From assembly GCA_031213475.1 (NCBI GenBank), contig JARUPZ010000003.1, positions 5,882,740 to 5,946,739 on the forward strand: a stretch of DNA of 64,000 nucleotides, read 5' to 3'. The notes under the pieces were generated by a model. The model ran no database searches, had not been told where the DNA came from, and saw nothing but the letters and a program-made list of their open reading frames with translations. Below are positions 31,081 through 42,839 of this stretch, in pieces (the stretch's first letter is position 1; each line of letters starts with the position of its first letter). The position numbers and the translations under genes were made by a program. This stretch comes from Nereocystis luetkeana (lineage: Eukaryota > Sar > Phaeophyceae > Laminariales > Laminariaceae).

Positions 31081-31091
31081 CCTGTCATGTA

Positions 31092-31250
31092 GCCGCACGG
31101 TGGCGCTGCCTTGTGGACACACCTTTCACCGCTCTCGCGTGGGTGGTATTATCCGCCGCGGGAGGTACTCTACAGGTTCTGATCTGAGGCCTACCACTAA
31201 TTGCCTTCTATGTGGATTAGCAGTCGTGGTATCGCCCTTCCTGGGGTCGC
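31092..31250 (+). pseudogene. RING-finger-like exon, apparently decayed
   Basis: The frame reads VALPCGHTFHRSRVGGI followed by about 20 residues and NCLLCG, which matches the second half of a RING finger (CGHxFHxxC ... CxxC), then a good GTGAGT donor at 31251. The cysteine expected after FHRS is an arginine, and no first zinc ligand pair is visible upstream before stops. I read it as a degenerate ubiquitin-ligase fragment. Confidence 0.35.
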
Positions 31251-31281
31251 GTGAGTGGGCGTCACACTAGCCTCTCCCTCG

Positions 31282-31485
31282 CCAAGTACGCGAGATCCTG
31301 GTCGACGACGGGCTGCCCTACGATGAAAATGGCCTAGCTATCGCTGCGGAGGACGACGCCTTAGAATTTTGGCGTGCATTCCCTAGACGACAGCAGCAAC
31401 GAGATGGATCTATCTTAGCGGCCGCCTTCAGCAGGAACGTCGCTCACGTGGCCCATCCACCGTTTATTCCGCCGCCCGGTTGGGG
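31282..31485 (+). CDS. Candidate exon, unknown protein
   Basis: Open frame encoding ILVDDGLPYDENGL, AIAAEDDALEFWRAFPR and PPFIPPPGWG, ending at a near-perfect donor GTGAGTATG. It lies 30 bp downstream of the RING-like fragment, too close for a normal intron between them, so the two may belong to a decayed gene or to different frames of one. No family recognised. Confidence 0.3.
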
Positions 31486-32279
31486 GGTGAGTATGCGGCA
31501 GCTCCGGCAGACCGATCTGCGCCTACCGCAGTCCGGCCCGGCCTTGTCCAATCCGTTCATTCGGGCATGTATGTGTGGAGCGACCCTCGGCAGTGGGCGC
31601 GCGATGTCGACATGCAGTGTATCTATACATGTCGTAGTTTGGCGACCACAGGGCTTTTCTCGCTCTATCGTGCAACACGCTAGTAATAGCGATAACACAC
31701 GCCCTGGGACCAACTTCAGAGACGTGTTGCCTTGTCAAACCATGGGGAAGATATACAGCAACGAATACGACAACTTTGGGGGAGATATACAGCAAGCAGT
31801 GGTCGAGACTTTTCCATACACAGACGGGTCGCTCAGCGTTTACTGTAATTATCCCCGGTATCCAGAAACACATATTTTGAAGCTCGTCCGACCGGAGTGT
31901 GTTATCGTATCACCCGTGTGAAGCGGTATTCGTAGGTTAAAGAATTAGCGCGGACACCGCCGGGTGTGCGGTGTGCTGGATATATATGTCGACGGGTAGA
32001 ACTTACGTTTCGATGTTAAGAACACACACACGTCACCGTGATATTCTGCTTCTTCTACGAAAACCACGCCGCCCCGTCGCGCTGCACCGCGCGGCACCGA
32101 ACCGTGGGGTTGAGGAAAAGCAGAGGTCTGCGCAGCGCCGCGCTACGACTGTGGCAACAGAACGCCCACACCATGATGAGTGATATTAGGCAAAAAGTAC
32201 GTAGTCTGCAGCTCTATTGAGGTTGCTTAGTCGATGCTGCTGGAGAGAAGGGGGGGATGGGTTCTGTGAGGTGATGGTG

Positions 32280-32310
<31 letters not shown>

Positions 32311-33605
32311 CGTTGAGCTGGAGGAAGAGAAAGGATGCATGCCTTGGTGGGACAGGCTCAGACGGATCCTCATCATCAACAGAAGGCAAGCACTCCAAAT
32401 ATCCGTGAAGCTCGTCCGCGTAGAAACAGGAGGGGTTGGCGTGTTTGTGCTGCGTAGTCAGCCGTGCAAGGCTTGCAGAGTATTCGGCAGACAGTGTGAC
32501 GACCCAAACTGTCACATGCACTCAGCGGGTTTGGGAAGTTGATAACTTACACATTGAACAATAATATACCAAGTACGCGTAGACTACGTACTAAATATGT
32601 ATGCTGTATATAGATATGATCAATCTTTAATATGATATTCTCCAGTCCGTCCGAGTACCGGATTATAGTTTTGTACATATATTTTCAAGTGGAAGATAAT
32701 CCAGGTTTATGAACCAAATTATAGGAACCCAGGGGTCGTCGGTCGGCTATAGTGGCCATGGTGGTGTGCGACGTTGTAAGTAGTAGAGTATTCCAATTCA
32801 TTCGACATTCGACGCTCGGGCGAGGGCCACTGTGTTACTGTGTACGTATCTACAGTAGTAGTCTGATGACCTCAAAAAAAAAGATGGGGAATTACCCCGA
32901 TGAACCATCAACCATGCCTCAAATGGAGCTATCATACGCAGTATTTATGATGACGTTGTGTGAGGTTTTACGCCCCCCGGGAGCGTATTTAGGAGCCCCA
33001 GGTTTACTTTTTCATGTCTACACGACTCCGCAGCACCTACAGTATCTGAACTTTTATACTATTCTTCGCCGAGGTCCTTTCATTTTTCTAACTTCATATT
33101 CTAGCTGCAGGTGTCGAAGAAGCACCGACCGGCCAAGTGGTTGGTCCGCAGCGTGATTGGCACTGAGCAACTCTTCTTACAGGCGTCGGGGCCGATTGGA
33201 GCCAATAAACGTTGCGACTACTGGTACTAAATACGACGCCGGGGGGATGTGTATTGTTCACATTGAATCACTACCCCCGGACATCCACCATATCCGCCGT
33301 CCGTGGCGATTCTTCAATCTTAGAGGGGTATAAGCTTTGTGGTCACAACGCTACGACCCGGAGCTGCTACTGCTGCTACATCGTTATGGAGTACGCAGAG
33401 TAGGCAGCATCATCGTATTGAATAAGGCAGGGACGACGTACGCAATTTAGGGCGCGTTAAAAGATATAAAAACCGGAAGAAACACGGAGAAACAAAGAGA
33501 AGGAAACGACCCCCCCCCCCCCCCCCCCCCCTCCCCCGACGTGCACCCCCCCGAAGGAGATGTGGCAGACGATACAAATCAATATGAAAAAGCGCTGTTT
33601 TATTA

Positions 33606-33703
33606 CGGAGGATCATACTAAATAGAACCTACTGTACACACAAAAACCTATATATTTACCTGTTTTTACTGACAATATTTGGTCCTATTTACTATGCCCC
33701 CCG
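33606..33703. mobile_element. TA-inserting foldback MITE, copy 8
   Basis: CGGAGGATCATACTAAATAG ... ATTTACTATGCCCCCCG. The left end is mutated (CGGAGGATC). Confidence 0.82.
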
Positions 33704-34487
33704 TATTACCTACCCCACGCACGAACAGGCAAACAAACCGCAGCGCGAAAACAAATCACGGAAAACCTTTCAATTCATTCTACATATATATATATATTGT
33801 ATATAATAGCATATCTGTAGCTGTTTGGGATGTTGGGGCTAAATGATTCAGATTTTGAGTGAGTTACCCCCCGATAGATACTCTACTACTGACAGTTGTT
33901 ACAGTTGTCATAGCCTGTGTGTGGCAGCGTAGACACAATGCGCAGCGTGGAGTAGCTGATGCGCGTACCCACCGTCTACTACAGAATTACCCGAGTGAAA
34001 TATCACGTTTCTCGCCGGAATCGGTTCGTGAAAACTCAGAATAATAGAGGGGACGACGGCATTCTTGGTATAATTTCGTCAAGTGTTCAGGTCTGATCGG
34101 TAGCAACAACCGTTCCATATACAAAGTCCTTGGACTCTCCTGCTGTAGTCACCCTTTCATATATGGACGGTATGATTGGAGTAAGAGCGGCACAATTTCA
34201 GATGGCGAATGAATAGCGTAGTGCTGACATTCGTATGTAAAACTATCGGCGGTAATACGGCCGAGTGACCGGCATATTTTCATTCGAGTTTGAAGAGTTT
34301 TTTCGACCGTGTCAACCGTGTCTAAGGACACATAGAGCTCCACGTTTCACAGTAGTATTTCTGAGTCAGCACCGCATTTGAGGACCTCATAAAGTTTGGT
34401 CGTTGCTGTCCTAGTTATTGACAGTTGATATCTGTTTTGTGGATGTCCCTGGGGTGGGAAATCGACCGATATTTTTTCCCGGATAGC

Positions 34488-34551
34488 TCAGTAGGTAACG
34501 CCTTCACAACATGTCGTCGAGAACTCAGGTACCAGCTATCCCAGCCTCAGG
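34488..34551 (+). other. tRNA-like sequence with A box, probably SINE or tRNA pseudogene
   Basis: GGATAGCTCAGTAGGTAACG contains an exact A-box-like TAGCTCAGTAGG, and the 64-bp segment closes with GCTATCC complementary to GGATAGC. The B box expected as GGTTCGANNCC is degenerate, so a functional tRNA is unlikely. Confidence 0.35.
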
Positions 34552-37279
34552 CAAAGCTATTTTGATGCTCTGGTCAAATCGAATTTCCGAAAACGCTGTG
34601 GCGGGGATGACGCTGACACTCGGTATGTGAGTCTCTCGAGGCATGGCGAATCGATCGGTCTCGTCACACCATGTTATTATTCCTTACCTAGCGAGAGATA
34701 CGACGTGCACAATATTGACAATAAAAAGTTAAGATGAGCTAGAGAAGCACACAGAATCCAGATTGCCTACCCCACATTATCGTATTCAGCTTACGTTTTC
34801 AACACGCGATTGGCATCGCTTTCGTCTACGGCTTTAAAGAAGCTCAATTTTTTGCTCACTATCTTCCCGTTACTTTTGATCCAAAATATCGCCCTGTTTT
34901 TTTTCGAAACGACCCCATACACCCGCTTCAACCAGAAAACGTTGAGTGTGGTCTGTGTGGTATCTCAGCACCGGGGAGAAAGGTCAACCCCACGGCGTAT
35001 TTCCAATCCGTGAAATGCTTCACTTCACTGTTTCGATCGTGAAATTGAATCGTAATCCGTGAATTGCTTCACTACACGGTCTGTTTCGATTGTGAAATTG
35101 AATCGACGACCGTCGCCGCCATCGAATTTCCTTAATATCGCGAAACGCGGTAGGATCTTTGACGACAGTAGCACGTACGATATTTATTTGCCTGCCCTTG
35201 TTGTCCGCGATGCCTTGGATCGCCTTCCCACAACGCGTTCTTTTCTTCCCTCTGAGTCCTGAGTAAAACAACTTGGGACATTCGGTCGACGTTGTGGCTG
35301 TAACGCGAAGCACCGGGTAGGTCTGCAGTGTACGCTGAATCCCGTTGGGACGGGATCCACAAGAAGACGCAACCAAAACAATCGAGACATGCGGCCCAAT
35401 CAGTTTCTTAGCGTGAACGCGCAGCAGCAAGTTTACGAGTAGGCTGTGCGGGTGTCGTGCCACTCCTTGCATTACGCTTCTTCTGGAAGCCTTGGAACAG
35501 ACGCGCAATATGTATGTATGGTAGGGTTGCGCAGCTGCTCGTGGCTTCGAGGAAGCAAGAGACAGCTTTGATCGGCCTGGAGGAAAAGAAAAGGCACATT
35601 CAAAACCGACCTTTTTATTTCTTTAGTGGATAGCGATGATCTCTAAACGTGAGCGAAGGCCGGCACACACGGAAGGTCAATACTGTAAGGCTGCTACTAC
35701 TATGCGGACACAGGGTATTCCTTGACGGGTGTGTCTATCAAGAAGGTTCTCGTCGTTACTCACATGCGCAGGTCGCTTACATACCTGATATAGACAAGAA
35801 GCTTCACACGTTGAGTTTCAGGTTGCTGGATAAGGTCTGCCAGAAGAGGGTTCAAAACGTGTATCACCGATCCTCAGTTTCCCATCGAACAAGGCTAAGG
35901 CTTTACCGACCTTCGAGGTCACTACCGCAACGCTGGACTAGCCCAATGGGCTGTATACTCATACGCAGAAATGTGGAAGATTCATGCCTAACACCGATCC
36001 CACGAACTAGAACGCAAGTCGCAGATGCGGCTCCTCAAAATTCACTCCCTAGCCTCCAAAGATCGAGGCCACGCATATCCCGAAATAGGCGTGTTGTTGA
36101 TACCGCGAGGGTTGATCCTGGTCTGAGGAGCTTAAGGGTTTTATATGGTGTGACGAGGCAGTGTTATTCTGGGTGAAGTGCCCTCGGATGCCGCACCAAC
36201 TGGGTGGCTCGCCCGTCGGGGGAAGTCGGATATACGGAATAGTTTTGCACGGTACGTGCGTGACATGATGGTACGTGACATGGGCCTGTGACAATACTTC
36301 GTATACAAATATCCGATTCATATGTGTGTATCTACGTGCGGAGGTTGTGACATCTAAGGTGTGACCCATCCGTGTTTGGTGGTGGTGTTATAGATTTGTG
36401 CTGCTCTTGTCCACGATCATGGTATGATGTAAGCCACGTGTGTAACTAGCGACGCGTCCACAGCAGCGGATAGTCAAGCCAAACTTCCACAAAAAAGGGG
36501 GAAAAAATGATTTCTATCCGGCACGGAATGGATGGGCGTCAAACACCGAAAACGACCACCACACCCCCGGCCAAGGGCGGGGGGGGGGGGTGGAGCAAAC
36601 ACTTTTCGCTGGAAAGAAGACACAGGAACACTCCGAAACGTTTCGAGGCCACGGTATGAGCGGCCAGATGACACAGACCGCCCCCGGGTCTATGAGCGGG
36701 GGAAAGGTGGTCGACTGTACCACCATAAAAAAAGCAAACACGAAATCTGATACCGTACCGATGTACGGATGGCCACATTACCCTGATCGCCCCCGGCTAT
36801 GAGCGACGGAGGATCGGGGGGTTATGACAAGATCGATAGAACAAGATACGTTCTCGCCCCAAACCCGACCCGAAAACCCAGAAAAAACCTCTAGCCGATA
36901 CTCAGGGAATCAGGGATCGCATTTGGACCTCGTGCTCCATGTAAGTTAGGTTGGACCCCCCCTCACAACGCACAGCTTGACTATCTAAGCGAAAGCGCAG
37001 ACGCCAAAACCACGCTCAGCTCCTGTCAGAGTCGGGTAGCCCGCGGGCAACGGAGAAAGCTTGATCGGGTTTGGTTCACCGAGAAAATGAACTACATGTT
37101 TGTTAGTCGCCACCTGCAGTTTCACTCGTTCTGAGTTTCCCGAAACACCATAAACTGTCATCGTCCACGTACCAAGCACGATGACCCTGATGCTTCAGAG
37201 GTTGAGCCACACCGCGTGAGGGACTCAGCTGAAGTCGGGCACCCAAAAAAAGCTAGCCGGTACATCAAGAGCGTGACCT

Positions 37280-40200
37280 CTATGAAAGGTTTTCATCTGG
37301 CGGTACGGTGGGCTAGGCGGTGATGATTCGGGGTGTGTACACAGCAGAGGTTTTCATCTGACGGCAAGATGACTGGAACATTCCTGTTCCCGTTTCCCGG
37401 ATGGGCGAGAGCGTCCCGTCGAACATGTTTCGGGCGATTGTTGCGATGACTCCAGCCCAACCGCGAACCGATTAGCGGTCGTTGATCTTCCCCACTTCTA
37501 TACGTCGGAGGGAGCTGATGTATCGTCCTGAACGATATGGCATGGGGAGTATTTCTTGGTGGCGTTGTCGAGCACATATTTTGTCAATCCTGTTACCCCC
37601 CCCCCCCCCGCGCTACTATGGGGGCCAGAGAGTGGGGGCTCACGATGATCGCTGTGTCGAGTGCTCCGTCTCCAGCATAGGGCGTCTGAGAGAGGACTCA
37701 CGCTGGCAAAGGCCTCAGAAGTGGAGCAGAGCGCGCCCGGCCGGCAGCGTTGCGAATAACATTCTTCTCCGCTGCCGCCCGGAGCCGAGCCCAATACTTG
37801 AGATTCGGGGGCTGTCGGTCCTTAGTCAGTGCCCCGCCCCCCCCCCCCCCCTCGGGGAACGACAGGCTGGCGACAGCACAAAAACCGCGGCGGCTCCACA
37901 ACGAAATTGGCCACGTTCGGTGGGGGGCCCCACAGAAGGGTAGTGTACCCACTCTTAGGCGACCTCGTACGGGGTGCAGCGGGGGCTACCGCGATCTCGT
38001 GCCACACCAAGACAAGGTGTCAACGCAGGAATCATCACGCTTGTCTTGCTCTCAAAAAGAAGCAAGGCGAGCATGGAGCGACGGGGGCCGCGACGAACGC
38101 GCACATGTGGAGGGCCGTAACTCCATCGGCACGAGGGAACTCGCCCGAACAGCCATGAGCACTCACGGGCCAGCCTCGGATGGTGAGGGGGCGAGGACAG
38201 CAACTCACCGGGCCGCTTCACCACACCTCGCGTGCGACACCGCAGGAACAGCGGCTGAAGTCACCGGCAACGGGGCTAGGGCTGCCGTCGAGGCCTACTC
38301 CCTGGTCGTACGATGACGGCAATGCGTGACAAGAATACCCGTTCCCCCCCCCCCTTCCTCCAAGGGTAATCGAGACCACCCGTCAGAAGAGCTTCAGGTT
38401 TGGTTTGGCGGAGGCACCGTCTCCGCTGCTAGAGCTTCTGCCGGCGACCCCGCAAGCCCAACCAATGGCCTTCACCTTGGCACCGTCTTCGACCGGCAAA
38501 CCATCGATAGCAGATGGCAGGTCGAAGCTTCCGGTGCCGCCGGCCTGCTCACCCCCGCACCTGTCCGGATCTTTTGCCGATCCAGGAGCCAGGATTCGTC
38601 AATCCGTCGCGCGGTGCAGTCCCGCCCGTGACCCATCCACTGACGCTTCGTCAAAGGGTGCACCGCTCACTTCCTATACTCGGCTGTTCGTTTTATTTTA
38701 CAGCCGCCGCCACCACAGCCATCCTTTCCGTCGATACCTCCCATGGGATCCAAGGCATGATCGGCGGTCCCCGCGTCGCAGGAAAAGCAACCTCCATCAG
38801 CGGGGACCGATCGAACCGCCACCGTGAGGTTCATCGAAGTGGCCTGTGCCCGCAACTTTCCCACAAGTGACCGTCCAAAACCACCCCCAGCTATCGCACC
38901 GTCCACCAAGCAACGCTCGCCTTCGATAAGAACACCGGCGGGGCCGCAGTTGACAGCATCTGCCCGTCCTTCCAGGGGGGTTTCACGTTTGATGCCGGAC
39001 GTAGTGACTGCGCTCGAACCGTCACGCTGTTGGCGGCCAAGCCCGCACAGGTGGCGCAATGAAGGAAGTCACCGCTCGCGCCCGCAGTAGCGATCGAGAG
39101 AGGAGTGTCGGCCTGCCGTCGACGCCATAATCGCCGCCGTCACCACCACGGCCACCATGGCTGACGCCCCAGGAAGCTCCGTCAGAAGCCTCCGGAAGAC
39201 TTACGCGTGACCCGTTCTACGGTAGAGGCAGCACATTTCCTTTGTTCGTTTCTGAAAAAAGGGGTTCCTTGACCCCAAATCGTCCAGAATGTCAATCTTG
39301 ATTCCGAAAAAAAACGTTTTGTAGACTTGGGCCATGGGAGTATTCGCCGCGATGCATTTTGGTTTTTGCTGAAGTCAGTTTTCGGGTGAGGCATGGAGCT
39401 CCTTAAGTGAAGAGCCTCAGAAAAATTAGGGAGAACCTCTATCGTAGAACGCCTCTCCGTGCGCTTACTTAGGCCTTGGTGGCTGACTGGTCCATATTCG
39501 TCCAGGTCGCGCTCTCTAGCTTTCATGTCTTGAGCTACGCCGTATTTCGCGCCAGGGCGGGGGCTAATCTGCGTCGTCCGGCGTGCAAGGTGACCGTAAC
39601 CGCCGATGACGCCGGCAAGAGGTCGCTCTGACAGCACAGCAATGGGGTTGCGATAGAGGGGCTGACGGTCGTGCGACAACCGATTCCGGAAGGGGAAGGG
39701 GCGGAATAATCCATCATGGCCATAAGGGGGGCAGGAGTGGGGGTGAGATGCAGCGTTCGCCACGGGGTGGTTGGAGGTGGGCCGCCTTCTTAGGGGTACT
39801 CTGCTCGTGCGATGAGCACTACCGCTCAGCTCGACGGATCGTAGAGGACGCATCCCCCTCGGGCCGTATCCAACAAAGAAAGCCAGTTCACGTGTCCGAG
39901 TCTGAATCTACATACGGGGCACCGAGAGGCGATCTACGCCCCCTTATTTAACTTCTTCCGTAGCCTCGGCAAATCGTTTGTCCTCGGCGGAATTTCGAGG
40001 GACCAGGCATACTTCCACTGGAGCAGACCGTCAGGGATCAACGATCCACCGGAAACAACAGCCATCTCGTAAGCGTGGCCAACACTTTGCCGTAAGATAC
40101 AGACTACAGGCAGCGAGAAAGGGAGACGAAATCGGTCTCACCGAGTAGATGAGGTCGGCCGAGAGGATGCGGGAGGGGGTAGAGAGCAGCCAGAACCGAG

Positions 40201-41460
40201 AGAGGGGCCGATGCAAGACGAAGGCGCGTAATCGGACGCGGTGACAGTGCACTACCCTCGTTCGTCGTGAGGGGCTGGGGGGCGACGGGGGGGAGTCGGG
40301 GGTGTATACTTCGCCAAACCGGAGCGGAAGGTGAAGCACGTGGTGACAGAATCCTGCCGGACCCAAACCGGCAGACTGGGGGGAACCAGAATATCGGTCA
40401 GCCAATGGCACTGGGGGAGAGGAGCCGCCAGAAACGGTTGCTGACCTATACCTCCCAACGGACGACCCCCACCGCAACATCACCCACCGGGACACACCGG
40501 CGTGAACGGGGCACCCCTCGGTATGGTCCTGGGTGGCATTCGAGGGGTGTGTCGTGTGGAATCTATCACGTGACGCTCCAGCGAGTATACCGGGCGTTGT
40601 GCTTTCAATTTTGGACGAGGACGCCACGCGGGTTGTGTGATTTAGCCTGGACGAGACGCGCGGCACCGGCACCCCCACTGTCCACGCGAGTCGACTGCGC
40701 AGCCCGGCGCACGAGTCGAGGTGCATTGGGGGCAGCGATGGAAGCGGCCCGTGCTCTTTGAACTTGAGTCGTGCAGAAGGGAGGGCAAGTCATAGGTGAC
40801 ATGAACCTCGGCGTGTCGTCACGCGGGAGGGGCGAAAGTGGACGCACTCATCCTTCCGACAGAGCCTCGCATGGCAAAAAAAAACGGGAAAATGTTGGCC
40901 AATATCGTGCCCAACATCCCGCTGGAAGACCACGTCGACGCTTCGGCGGCCTCGATGACCGTAAAGTTGGCGAACACAACCGGGGAGGACGACAGAAGTG
41001 CCCCCCCGTGGCGCTCAAATGACGGGTACCCACTCGCTGGTGCTCTTCACGATTGGCGCACGGCCAGTCCGTCGCCGACAAGGACCCCAGACGGGAGTGT
41101 TTTTTACCGGGCCATTGACGTGTTTTTGAGGAGAATCGCCGACGAGCACGACGAATCCACGGAGTAGCTCAGGTAGCCCTTCTTGCAGCCTAAGCTCACG
41201 GCATCGAGGGAAATGCCGGCCGGCTCGAGTTGGCGCAGTTCCCGTTATCCGTTTTGAAAAGTTCACCTGCCGGGTTCGAGACAATGCCAACGTCGCACGA
41301 TTGGTGGCGGCTCCCGACAAGGTAGACCATGGTGGTATGGGCACCGAATAGACACCCTCCACGGACCCCACCGGTTGTTTTCGAAAAAGCAAGTCTGAGA
41401 GGCATCGACAACGGACACCCGGGGTTTTTATAGCAGGGCGGCGTTATGCGCGAAAACGTT
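37280..41460. other. GC-rich, overlapping open frames, probably decayed transposon body
   Basis: Stops are sparse on both strands because of high GC, so long frames mean little. Proline/alanine-rich plus-strand text (38.4-39.1 kb) and a Lys/Asn stretch KKNGKMLANIVPNIPLEDHV (40.88 kb) lead towards the LINE 3' fragment at 41.5 kb, so part may be that element's 5' region. No endonuclease or RT motif was found. Confidence 0.35.
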
Positions 41461-41960
41461 AATTCAAGCTTGGAATCAACAGGCGTGCTGCACTCGGTTC
41501 GGTCGAGGGCCTGAAGGTATGGCGACTGGCCCGCTCCGCATGCTAAAGACCGAGATGGCCGAGACGCTGCCGTACGGGCGTGTGACGTGGAGCCTCGGCC
41601 AGAAAACAACTCGAGCTGAAAACCCCCCCCCGGGACTACGCATCGCCGCCCCACGTTTGCGAGTTGTTGGCTCCCAGCCCCGAGGATGAATCGACCACAC
41701 GGTGTCGTGTGCTAAGGCCGTCGAGATAAAAAAAGAAACATCCGAGATAAAATCAAAATTACCCTCCTTGAGCGGCGAGCACCACCGCAGCAAAGACGTG
41801 TGGCAAGCGTCACCAAGGTGGGTTCTCGGAGCCGCCGGACGGTTCATGCTTAGGTGGAACAGGTCGGAGGCGGAGAGGCGCAGACGGCGTTTCGAACCAG
41901 AGAAGGCCATGGGAGGCTTGACAGGAGAGGGAGGGGGTGTGCTGATGATGTGGTGCATGG
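41460..41960 (+). pseudogene. LINE 3'-terminal fragment
   Basis: Plus strand reads LRMLKTEMAETLPYGRVTWS (41540-41600), the post-RT motif of the same kind of LINE as at 58.48 kb. After a deleted or frameshifted middle comes SPRWVLGAAGRFMLRWNRSE followed by an arginine run, aligning with NKWYRGVREAAKRFMARW of the 57.7-59.2 kb element. The catalytic RT region is not visible upstream. Confidence 0.6.
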
Positions 41961-42745
41961 AAGCAGTCGAAGACCAATAGACCCTCGCATGCCTACAATT
42001 ATCCCGGAACAGAGCACACCGGGTTGTTACCGCCCAGATAGATACTACTCGCACCACGCGTGAAGCGCCGCTAGGTGTTGGGAGAGTCGCACGAAGGGTG
42101 AGCAGTATCCTACTAAGAGCAATTGGTGAGGTGAAGTTTCTTGCGTGTGGTGGACTGCGTCGACCACGTATTTCTGGTGAGGCTACTTCCAGAAAGGCAG
42201 CTTTGAGAATACTCTGTGTTTGCCTTGAGGGCACTTTTTTATCTTATACACACGACGTGATACCTACGCTCCTTCCCCTCTTGCGAAGTCTATGTTCCCC
42301 ACCCCGCGCAGATAGTCCAACTCGATCGCACGCCATGGCGAACGCCAAGACAAAAAAAAGGAAAAGAGGGGCGGCAATAGGGCCCCGATGGCAGATGCTT
42401 CAGTAAGGTCTCAGTTCGACTATTTAAACCGTTGTCAAGGTGCAACATATGCTTATCGTGGTTTTGCGGCCGCTTCTAAACGGATTCTGTTTGTTGCTGC
42501 TTTGTTTCGCGAGGCTGTAGTTTAGTGGCGCGTTTTTGCTTTTGTTAATCTGTTTGCGCCTGACTCAACCCTGATTTTGTTTATCGCTCACGGGCAGCGC
42601 ATCTAAACTATGCACAAAATACTACAATATTACGTTGCTATGCTACTGCACCACCACCAATGCTGTACTGCTGCTGCGAGCATTAACACCCTACCCTTTT
42701 ACTTGTACTCATACTCGTCCTCCTGCTGCTGTTCTACTATTATTG

Positions 42746-42839
42746 CGGGGGACCATATCAAATAGGACCTACGGTGGACACAAAACCCTAAATATTTCCC
42801 AATTTTTACCAACAATGTTTTATTAACTGTGGTCTCCCG
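42746..42839. mobile_element. TA-inserting foldback MITE, copy 9
   Basis: CGGGGGACCATATCAAATAG ... TTATTAACTGTGGTCTCCCG. The right end has lost part of the TTGGTCC segment. Confidence 0.82.

Larger units (their letters stand above)
31930..37280. other. Unassigned sequence with one MITE and GAT microsatellite
   Basis: A GAT/ATG array (32276-32308), MITE copy 8, a C run (33511-33532) and the tRNA-like segment at 34.49 kb. Frames at 35020-35508 (minus) and 35649-36176 (plus) are long but show no family; a second plus frame over 35.9-36.1 kb gives NAGLAQWAVYSYAEMWKIHA-like protein text broken by stops, suggesting a decayed gene. Confidence 0.4.

Noticed and set aside
37480-42234. Many long overlapping frames on both strands (up to 250 codons)
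   Set aside because: High GC lowers stop frequency on every frame; no family motif, and the minus-strand 41.5-42.2 kb frame is antisense to LINE fragments.
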